Assembly: GCA_015066175.1 (NCBI GenBank)
Contig: SVOW01000003.1
Coordinates: 147,242-211,241 of the forward strand
Direction of reading: 5' to 3'
DNA from: Oscillospiraceae bacterium
Lineage (GTDB): Bacteria > Bacillota > Clostridia > Oscillospirales > Acutalibacteraceae
DNA: 64,000 bases
Shown: piece after piece, positions 41,901 to 53,900 of the stretch
How positions within the stretch are numbered: the first letter of the stretch is position 1
How the letters are laid out: each line of letters starts with the position of its first letter
Notes under the pieces: model-generated
Seen by the model: only the letters and a program-made list of their open reading frames with translations
What the model was told of the DNA's origin: nothing
The model's database searches: none
Program-made: the position numbers and the translations under genes

Positions 41901-44900
41901 GTCAACGGCATGCAAAGTTCTTCAATCCACACATCACACGATGGTGTTTCAGGTTTTGTAGGTGTAATTGACGCAGAAAAAGCAATTATCGATAACTGCG
42001 GTGCTGATATTCCGATTTTCCCTGAAAAACAGAGCATGCAGAATATCGGTATTTTCGTAGGTGAGATCAAATCTCTTGAAGGCGGTTATATTCAGAACTG
42101 TTATGCATCAGGTGCTCTTGTCAAAACAGGCGGTTCATTCCAGGCTTCAAGCTGTAACCTTTTTGCAGGTAAAATTTCATCAGACAGCGATGAAACAAAA
42201 ATCTATAACTGCTATTATTCACCGTCATACATGTATACAAACGGTGTTTATAAAGATGGTATAATGACAGGTATCAAGGCTGGTTCATTCACAGGTTCAT
42301 GTAAAATCTGGTCTTTCCAGATGCAGAATGCTTCAACTCAGCTCTGGGGTGATATTTCAGTTAAAGTTTCAGCAGCGGAAGATAAACTTTATCTTGAATC
42401 AATCAGTAATATTGACAGATATTCGATTGAGAGTTATGACACTTTGACCGGGGATTTGAACACACATTTTACAGCTACGTCATCTAATGAAATTGTTCTT
42501 GATCCGGGAAGTTTTTACTGGGATAATCAATGTAGAAAAGTTTATGTAAGAACAACCTTCTCAGGTGATAAAAACGCAAGTGCATCAATAACAGCCAGAC
42601 ACAACGCCACAGGTCTTGCTGCAAAGCTTACTGTGTTTAATTCATCAGACCTTGAAACTGTTGATGGTTACTATATTATCGAAACTCCTGCCGAGCTTTA
42701 TTATCTTTCAGCTAACCAGACCAAGCTTATCTCAGGCTCTACTGAATATATGTATATGAGCTCTGAATCAAAAATCAGGCTTGCAGCTGATATTGATATG
42801 TCAGGTTATACTATCGAGCCTATCGGTAATGGTAAAAATCACTTCAAAGGTGAATTTGACGGCGCAGGTTATACAATTTCTAACCTGAACTTTGGCCCGG
42901 ATAACCTTGACCATGCACTTTTCGGTTATGTTCAGGGTGCTACAATCAAGAATCTTACCATAGACAATGCCAACATTGAAGGTACATCATATACAGGTGC
43001 AATCGTAGGTACAGTTTATGACTATGCTAATATTAATAGTTGTAAAGTAACAAATTCTGTTATTAGTGGTCAGAACCATGTTGGCGGTATCGTAGGTGGT
43101 ATCAATGCAAAATCAGGTGCACAGGCTACTCAGATTATTAACTGTACTGTAGAAAATACAACTGTCACATCTACAAAAAATGCGAATGAGCATGGTTATG
43201 TCGGCGGTATTATCGGTGGTACATCTATGAACGGTGATGATGGATGTTACGCAGAAATCACAGGATGTAAAGTAATAGACAGTACCATTGAATCAAAAGC
43301 ATATGGTGCAGGTGGTGTTGTAGGTTACGCTCCTGACACAAACAACAAAATTTCTTCTTGCGAAGTTACAGGCACAACTGTTACATCAGGAAACGCTTCA
43401 AACGGTATTACACATGCATCTCTCGGCGCTGTTGCAGGTGCATTCGGTGGCGCAACACTTGAAAACTGTACTGTAACATCTTGCACAATAACAGGTGAGT
43501 GTGCATCAGGTGTTGTTGGTCGTCTTATTAATGAAGCAGGCACAACATCAACAATTTCAGGCTGTACAGTTACAGATTCTATTATTACAGCTCCTGACAT
43601 CGCAGGCGGTATCCTTGCTCAGGTAAGTGCTTACGCAACATCTTCCTGTTGGGGCGATAAAGTTGTAGAAAACTGTAAAGTTTCTGCAGATACGACTGTA
43701 AAAGCACTTGTTGCAGGCGGTATCGTAGGTAACGTTCAGCAATTTTCAGATAAAAACCTTACTGTTTCAGGCTGTACAAATCTTGGTACAATCGAAACAA
43801 CAGGACGTAAAGGCTCAATTACTGATGCGGCAGGCGGAATAGTCGGCAGACTTCAGTCAGGTCTTCAGACACCGGGCATCCTCATTACAGTTTGTCTTTC
43901 ACAGGGTACTTTAAAAGGTAATTCAAACCTTGGCGGTATCATTGGTATGAACAATGCCAATGCTCACACAGGTGCAAACAAACTTATCAAAGATTGTTAT
44001 GTAACAACTGAGTTTGAAAGCTCGAACCTTGCAGTTGTAAAAGGTCTTGCAATCGGCTATGTAGGTGCAGCAAAGAGTAGTTCTGCTAATTTGGCAGATA
44101 ACGTTGTTTATTCATCTCTTAATACCCGTGAAGTTCTGTTCGGTAATATTGAACCGGCACAGCAGACAGGCGGCTTTGATATGAACAAGGGTGCCGATCA
44201 GACAAAAGGTGGTATTACTGTTGACTTTGCAAAGATAAATACAAATCTTTATGCTAATCGTCTTCCATACTATGCAAATGCTATTATGAATTACGGTGAA
44301 GGCGAAATGATGGGTGAAACAAATGTCATTGAACTTAAGACAAATTACTATGTTAATAAGTCCGGATATGATGGATACACTACAAAACTTTCATGTAAGT
44401 ATGGTGGACTCACGTATACCCTCCGTCAAAATGCAGCAGCACTTACTCAATTGACTGTTCCGCATTTTTCAGTCGGTAATTTGCCGGTTCTTATGGGTAC
44501 AGATGGAACAGAATTTTCTTATCCAGCAGGAACACCAGATGATCCTATTTTTACAACAACTGCAAGCAAATCAAAAATTCTTGTTGGCTTCAGTACATCT
44601 GGCAGAGATGCAGAGGGTAATGTTACAGGAGAACCATCTATTTCTGTAGACTCTAAAACTAATAAAGTTAATTACAATCAGCTTACAGACGTAAGTATCC
44701 AGACATTCGACAGAAAGTGTGAAGCAACTGTCAAAACAACTTACACAGGTATCATCAATGGTGAAACTGTTAAGTTTGATGTAGGCTTCAAGGTTGTTGT
44801 TAACGGTGAACATAAGTTTGATTATGACGGAGTTGGAGATCCCGGAACTGCAAATAACCCGTTCTACATCTACACAGCAGAAGACCTTCTTGCAATTAAA

Positions 44901-47900
44901 CAGCATCATGATAATCCTTCTGAAAACGACATATACAAGGATAATCCTGATTTTTACTATGAAGCATATTACGAAGTAATGAACGATATCGATATGACAG
45001 AAGAACTGGATAGCAGATCTTTTGCTCCTATCGGCACAGCGGATGAACCATTCAAAGGTACTATTACAACAAAAGCCAACAGCGAAACAGGACTAAACGA
45101 GCATTATAAAATCAGCGGTTTGGTTATAAACAACCCGTCAGCAAATGATGACTATGCTTATAACAATTCATATACACCAAGTGGCGGAACGCCGGAATAT
45201 TCAGATGCTCTTGGTCTTTTCGGTTATACGGACGGTGCAACGATTTCTAACATTGAACTTGAGAATGTAAATATTCTCTCAGTACCCGGTAGCGCTAACA
45301 GCTTTCTTGGCACAAAATCAGGTGCATTAGTCGGTGTGGCAGAAAACACGACTATTGAAAACGTTAAAGTTACAGGCATATCTTCTGTTGCAATTGAAGG
45401 TTCTTTTGGTGGCAGAGCAGGTGCAGTCGGCGGTATTGTCGGCTGGGCAGGCGACAATGTTGTTATGAAAGATGTTTCGGTTATTGGTGTAAATAATGAT
45501 GACCGTTCAATGGTTAAAGGCCAGTATTGTGTAGGCGGTATTGTTGGTTTAGCATCAAATGCAACAGGTTGCTCAATAACAAATGCCGTTGTTCAATATG
45601 TTAATGTAATTGACCTTGCATCTTCAGGTGTTTCTATTGCCGGCGGTATTGCAGGTCAGTATTCAGGCATTATCACAGGTTCAACAGAAAACCGCATAAA
45701 AGTTGATAATGTATCCGTTACAGGTACAGTAGTAGGCGGTGTTGTTGGTTCAGGTAATGTGTCAAACGAAAGTAATCTTAAGCATGGATTAACCCTTGAA
45801 CTTATCGATGTAACTAACACCAACGTAGAAGTTACAGATACAGTAAGAGCGGATCCTAACGCAGGTCCCAACGGTATTGCCGGTGGCATCCTCGGCCAGT
45901 CTTGCGATAGTTATCAGTATTACATCACTGACTGTACAGTTGATGAAGCATCGGCGGTCACATCGGGCTATTGTGCAGGTGGTATTGTTGGTCATGCATC
46001 CAATAGAGGCGTAGGTGAGAAAGAATCTTGCCTTATCATTTCTAATTGTAAAGCTTCTGCAACAATTAAGCAGCTAAATGCTGCCAATAAAGGTTCTCTC
46101 GACAAAGGTGGAACAATAGATAGCAAAACAGGTGCAGGTGCAGTAATTGGTGTTATTGCATCAGGTTCGCTTGTTATGAATGAGGATACAAAGGCTCCGC
46201 AGATACAGATTAAAAATGTAACTGCTGGCGGTGAAATTGCAGGTACTTGTAACGTTGGTGGTATAATTGGTAAATTTGCAGTATACCAGCTCCATCTCAA
46301 TGAGCTTAATCAACCAATTATCCATGACTGTATAGTAACTGTTAAAATCGGACCTGTTTTAGATGAAGAGGGTAAAGATGTTCTTGGTGCAACAGATCGT
46401 TTTGGTGTTATTATCGGCTCAGTTGATGGTAACACAAAAAATTCTAACTCTGTAACAGGTGTAGAACCGAATAGACTAACTCCGTTCCCTGAATATGATA
46501 CTGACGGAAATGTAGTTGAGTATAGTGTAAGACCATTTGATAAGATTTTCTATTCATCTTACACTGCAGGTAATTATGATCTTTACGGTATTTCAGAAAT
46601 TAAAAATTATCAGGATTCTGTTCGTGATGTGTTCTTCAACACGATTTATGACGTTAATAATGTAGTTCATAACTATGTACAGCCTGATAAAACAACAGTA
46701 CAGATTCCTGTCGGTATCGTGAAGGATGGTACTATTGATCCTGAAAACCCGAGTGCAACATATCAATTATTCGGCAACAAAAAGGTTTACGCTTTTTCTG
46801 AAGATTTCATGGCAATTCTTGATGCTAATGACGGCTTTGGTACTCCATATGGTTTTACAATCGCAGGTGAGGATTTCGAACTTGTCGAAACAGATGGCGT
46901 TCAGTCTTCTGATAAAGGAATTTTTGAGGTTGTTCCAAATCCATATGGCGGCAGTAATCCATATAAAATTCAGGTTAATAAGTACGATGCTGCAGACCTT
47001 GTGTTTACTTACACTAACGGACTTCAGATAGCTATTCCTATAATCTGTGGTGTTAAAGTTGATGGTAGTGGTACTGTCGATAAGCCGTTCAAAGTTCCTG
47101 ATGCTGATACATTAGCGTTAATGGTTCCTATTCTTTCATCTTATGATACATATTTTGTCCAGACAGCTGATATTAACATGGAAAAAGCAAATTTCCCGAT
47201 AATGGAAATTGGTGATTTTGGCGGTTGTATCTATGATGGTGGCGGACATTCAATCACCGGATATAATATTAGCGTTGATAGTTCAACAATTCCCTATGGT
47301 ATCTTCGGTAAAGTTTCAGGTGTGAGATATAAGGTTGACAACAATGGAAATCAGGTTCTTGATGAAAATGGCAACCCAATTATTATTCCAAACATTCAGA
47401 ACGTAACTTTCATTGACTGTTCAGTAAACAGCGGCAATTGCGAAGCGGGTACAGGTATTGCAATCGGTGAACTCGCAGACGGTGCTACAGTTTCTAATAT
47501 CAAGGTTACAGGCGGAGAAAATAATTCTTCATCTGCAACTTCAAAACTGGGCAACGTAGGTGGCGCAATCGGCACAGTAACAGGTGCGTCAACAGTTAAT
47601 GGCGTTACTGTAGAAAATACAACTGTTTCAACTGAAAAAGGCTCAGCAGGTGGTGCAATAGGTACCGTTGTTAACGATACTGCAGTTATTAATTCACCTG
47701 TAGTTAAAAACACAACTGTAACTTCAGGCTCTGTTAATACAGACGGCACATACCTCGGCGGTACAACAGAAGATATCGCAGGCGGTATCGTGGCTCAGGC
47801 TCGCGGTACAATCACAGGACCGGCTGCTACAACAGATGAAGATGGTAATCCCGTTTATGTAAACGCAGTTGAAGGTGTTACAGTACGTGCTCTTATAGCA

Positions 47901-50900
47901 GGTGGCGCAGTCGGTGCAGTTTACAAAACAAATCAGGGCGAAGCTGAGGATGTTACGCATGAGCTTACTCTTAAAGACATTAGAGTTTCAGGTGTAGAGG
48001 TAACTGCTAAATCAGCAGATGGCACTCGTGCAACATCAGGCGCAGGTCTTTTAGGTTTTGCGAGAGCAAAAACAGAAGTTACTCTTGACAACTGTTATGT
48101 AAATAACATAACAAAAGACGAAAACACTACAGAAGACAAATCTTCATTAATAACTTCTCAGGGTGGTGTTTCATACGGCGCCGGTGCAGTTGCTAACGTA
48201 GATGAAAATGTTATAAAACTCGAACTTATCGACGTTGAATCTTATGCAGAAGTAAATGCAGTAGAAGCTAGATCAGACGGTGATAGCGTAGTTTATGCAG
48301 CTTCACTTGTAGCTTATATCAACAACGCTCCCACAATTCTTACATTTAATGGTTGCGTTGCAGGCGGTGAGATTACAGGTCACGCAATGAATACTTTCGT
48401 CGGCGGTGCAATCGGTGGATTTAATGTTGATGACAATCCGGAAAATGATGCTGAAGAAGGAAATACTGAAAATCACAATATTGACATTGAAATAACTGAT
48501 GCCTTATTCATAAACGGTGTTATCAGTGCTGAACTTGAGTGTATTGATGGCACAACTCCATCAACGAATAAAGCTATTCACAGAAGAGGTAAGTTTATCG
48601 CAAGATACGGCGTGAATATGTTCAAAGAAGAAAATTTCTCCACAATGTTTAGTAATAACTACTATTCAACTTATCCTCAGGATATTGCTTTCTTTGCAAC
48701 AGAAACCGGATCAAGTACTATTGATTCTTGGATTGGAGATGAGCAGTTCAAGGATGTTAACAAGGATAACCTTAAAATCGGTTCAGGTTCAGACTGGAAT
48801 GATGTGGCTATTATATCTGATGATGGAACTCCTGCGAAACTTTATGTAAAGTTCAGTAGTGAGTTTGCTGAAATTAAATACGGTAGCCAATATGGAATTT
48901 CTGAAAACTGTAAAAAATCAAGTGCATCAGGTGGTCTCGTTTTCGAAGGAGTAACAGATGCGTCTGGCAATCCCATTTTTACAGGTCCGGATGATGTCAC
49001 CCTTCTAGATGTCAATCCTGAAGATGATACAGTAATCAGTTTTGAAGTCAGTGCTGGAGCACCGGCGGCTGAAACTCTTATAGCAGAATACACGTGCGGT
49101 CTGAAAACAACTGCACAGATAATTTCTGTTGAAATTTTCGGTACCGGTACAGAGAGTGACCCATTCCTTATCGAAAATCCCACACAGCTCAGAATCGTAG
49201 CGTATCTCGCAAATAGTGGTAAGTATTTCAGACAGATAAAGGATATCAACCTTGAAGGTTCTTATAATGAACAGTCTGCGGAAAATCAAACCAATACGGA
49301 CGCGTGGATTCATTATAACAGCGGAAATTTCTATGCTCCTATTGGAACAGACAGCAGTCCGTTTAATGGTGTGTACGATGGTCAGGGTTATAAGATTACA
49401 GGCGTTAAATCTAACCGTGAAAACCAGGATGATGTGGGCGTATTCGGTGTAGTAAAACCGAATAGTGCAGGCGAAGCACTCGTTCCCACAATCAAAAACC
49501 TTCACGTTGAGCTTATGGCTCCCGACCAGAAGGCAAATGGTATTCTCGGTGATGAAAACGTGGGCGGTATCGCAGGTAGAATTGAAAATTCAGTTATCGA
49601 AAACTGTTCAGTAACAGTAGGTACTGTAACAGGTAAACAGAATGTAGGCGGTATCGTAGGTAACTTCACAAGTTCACAAATCATCAACTGCTTCACTCAG
49701 TCTGATGTAAATGCAATTAACAGTGAAGTTGCTCCTTACGCAGGCGGTATCGTAGGTTATGTAACTGATGCAGTAAACTTTAATTCAACAATTTCAGGTT
49801 GCTTTGCATCAGGCAGTATCTATGCATCAACTAAAGATACAACAGGCAATGACCGCTCAAATGCAGCAGGTATCGTAGCTTACCTTGAAAACTCAACAAA
49901 CTTGGTAGTCAATAACTGTCTCTTTACAGGTACAACTTCAAGCGGTTATGGTATCGTAGGCAAGCAAGGCTATACGAATTTCAAGATGACAATTTCAAAC
50001 TGTATCGATGCTGGTCAGAACGTTGCAATGGAAAATGACAAGTTTGTGAAAATTCCTACAGCGGTTGCTTCTTCAACAACTCTTGGTACAGGTACAATCA
50101 CAAAGTCAAACCTCTACTACGATAGTGCACTTCTTAAAGTGAACACTGATGTAGATGAAGCAGGTAAGGAAATTCTTGGAAAAATCACAGGTAAGCCTAC
50201 TTCAGAGCTTATCACAACAAATGTGATGGCTGACGTTAAGGATGAAAATGGTAACAATCTCTGGCAGAAAATTGATGGTCACTATCCTGTTCCTGTAGTT
50301 TCACAGATTGATATTGTAACTTATGCACGAGATGATAAAGGTAATGTAGTTACAGAAATAGTTGAAGATGATAAAGGCAACGAAAAGGAGATCCCTGTTG
50401 TCAGTGCAACTTCAAAAGATCAGATTGACCTCTATTCAGATGCTTATGCTAAATTCTTGTCAGCTCCCATACAGACAAGTGAAACTGAAGAAGAAAGCGA
50501 CATCAAAAAAGTTGCTTACGGTCAGGGACTTGTATATCCCGTAACACTTCTTACAAATGTTGACGGAAATAAGGTAACTTATTCTTCATCAATCTTTGAT
50601 ACAACAGATACGGTATCTTACGATAGTGATGATCTTAAAGCTTTTGATACCAAGCTTTATGGTGCTCCAAAAGTCGATGAACAGGGTAAACCTATACTTA
50701 ATGAAGATGGCACGTACCCCGTAGATGAAAATGGAGCAATTATCAGTAACAAAAACGTCGACCTTCTCTTCGGTGATGATGCAGAAAAAGGCAAAACAAC
50801 AGTTTACAGAAACATCTTTGATACAACAAAAGGCATTGCAGAAAGAGGAAACTTTGAAACTAAACCCACAAAGAACACCTTCGTCAATGCAGGTGCTGCA

Positions 50901-53900
50901 TCAGGCGGTGTATTCTCAAATAAAGAAGCATACTACAATGCTCAGGTTCCTGTGGTATTTGCAACTGCAACTATCAATGGTGTGGAAGTACAGAGAGATA
51001 TTAAGATTCCATTGAGTTATGGTACAACTTACTGTATCGCAACACAGCGTCAGCTCTACGCTCTCGGTAAAGCAGAATATGAGCTTGCAACTGGTACTAA
51101 GTTCTCCAAATATTATGGCTCAACTTATAACTACAAACTTATTACTGACATCGATTGTGGTGACAATACAACATTGTTCACACCTATCGGTCTTTATGAA
51201 ACGGGAACTGATGGCAACGGAGAAGGTTATACAGGTCAGTTCGATGGTTCAGGCCATACAATCAAAAACCTTAAGATTAAACAGACCGGCAAAGATTTTG
51301 TTGGTATGTTTGCTATGGTTTCAAAAGCAATGAGTGGTCCGAATGTGGCATATGGAGCTTGCGTGAAGAACCTTACTCTTGAAACCCCCACAGTTGAAGC
51401 AATAAGCGAAACTTCAGGTGGTCAGCAGAAAGGCGGTAACTACGTAGGTGCACTTGTCGGTTACGTTAAGGGCAGTGGAGATATTGTTATTGAAAACTGT
51501 CATGTAATCGGTAATGTTGAATACAAGGTTGATGAAAAAGGCGAAACTGTATTTGATGAAAACGATAACCCGATTGTTGAAGCTTATCATGGTGAAGTAA
51601 GGGGTGACGGATCATATGTAGGTGGTCTTATTGGTAGAGTTCAGTATCCTTCTACTGTAATCAGAAGCTGTAGCTCATCAGTATTTGTTTCAGGTTCAAG
51701 AGATGCTGTTGGTGGTCTTATCGGTAACTCTGGTGCAACAATCACATCATGTTACGCAACAGGTAATGTAGTATGTGATTACATCTATAACAACTCAAAC
51801 GAAACAAAACTCTACGGTGTTGGCGGTCTTATCGGTATCATGTCAGACGGTACTGTATCACAGTCCTTCGCATCAGGTAATGTTGAAGTTAAAGCATTTA
51901 CTGAGGGTAATAACAGATTCGTTGACGGTACTCTTGGTATCGGCGGTTTCGTAGGTGTGCTTGATGAAGTTAACACATACGATTCTGAAAGCAAAGAATT
52001 CGTACCGTTCGAAGGCGATGCTATCACAGAATGCTTCAGCGGTGGTAACGTTAAATTCGGTACAATAAACGAAACTTCAGCAATCAGACCTTATTTATCA
52101 ACTGCAATCGTTGGTATCGGTGGCTTCAGTGGTGTCAATAAAGAGGGTATCGCTCACGTATATTCATCTGCTGCAGTTAATGCAACATTTGCAGATATTA
52201 CTGCACGAAACGCAGATGCAAGTTACGGCGTTGGTATCGGTGGTGTAGCAGGTGTGGCACTCGGAAATGTTCAGGACGTTTATTCTTCAGGTTCAGTAGC
52301 TCCCGCTTACTCATCAATTGATTCAACTGAGAACCCGAATAACTGCTACTTCGGAAAAGGCGGTACAGTCGGTACTAAGATGAATTCAGGTGCAACAGTA
52401 ATGTACTGTTACTACGATAGCTGGACCAATACTGACCCCACACTTACATCAATCGGCGGTCAGGCAAATAACCAGGAAGCAAGAGGTCTTACAACACTTG
52501 AACTCACATCAGGTAAGAAACCTGCAAATACTAACTTCTCAGACGCATGGGGCTTTACACCTAACGCATATCCCTATCTGATAAAACTTCTTAAAGAAGA
52601 CTCGGATGACTATATCAAAACTAACTCGATCCTTTCTGTTGTTTGCGTAAACGTTGCATATGATGACGTTTCAGCAAAAACAGGTGCAGGTATCACGCAG
52701 GCTCTTACAGTTCCGTCAGAGTTCAAGTATACAGACGAAAACAAAGAACATGTATATAAGCTTGACTGGGCAGGTGCAACACTTTCAGGTAACCTTGCTG
52801 CTATCAGGAGAACACGTAATACTCGTGAATATGTTGACGTTGTAGCACAGATTGTAGGTTATGAACAGTATGCAACACGTGTTTATAGCCGTCTTTGTGC
52901 AGATATGAAGGGTACATTCGAACAGCCCTATCTTATCGGTAGCGAAGATGACCTTGATCATATGAATATGACTGCTGATGAACTTGCAGCAGCAAAGGAA
53001 ACTTTCACAGGCTTCTATGACCAGTGGGCAACACCACTCGGCGAAGGTAACGAGCAGGTAGAGGGTACGGTTTATTATCAGCTTATGTCAAATATCGAAG
53101 TTGACGAAACTGTACGTCCCATTCCCGATGCTCCTGATTCTTACACTTACTCAGTAACTGTTTCAGACGCTGAGGGTAACTCAACAACTGAGAATAAGAC
53201 CTTTAATTATAAGGGCTTTGTTCTCAAGGGTAATGGTTACTCAATCAAGAATGTAAACACAACAGATTATTACTTCGATACTATTGATAAAGATTCAATA
53301 ATCAGTAACGTAATCTTTGAAAACTTTACATTCACAGGAAATAATTCAGCAGTCGTTGGAACAAACAAAGGTCTCCTTCAGGATGTATACGTTAAAGCAA
53401 CAATAGGCGATGGTACTGCAGATATTTCAAATGCAGCAGGTCTTGTAGATACAAATGACGTATCTGATTCTCAGATGGTTGTTTATGAGAATGAAGATGG
53501 AAAACTTGTTGAAAAACCTGTTTATGATCACAATGGTAAACCCGTAATGTGTGGCACAATCGATGGTTGTATGGTAGATGCTACAATCAAGGGCGCTTTG
53601 AGTAATGTCGGTGTAATGGCAGTTACCAATAACGGTACAATCAAAAACTCAGGTACTGCAGGTACACTTGATACATCAACAACAGATACTACAATTTCCG
53701 GAATCGGTGCATTTGTTGTAAGCAACAACAAAACAGTTGAAGATTCATTCTCAATGGCAGACGTAAATGTTCTTGCTGAAGAAAATGCAACTGTAAACCA
53801 TGTTTCAGGTTTTGCAGCAATCAACGAAGGCACAATGGATGGTGTATACACAAGGTCAGCAATTTCATTTGCTAACACTCCTGCAGATACACTTACAGTA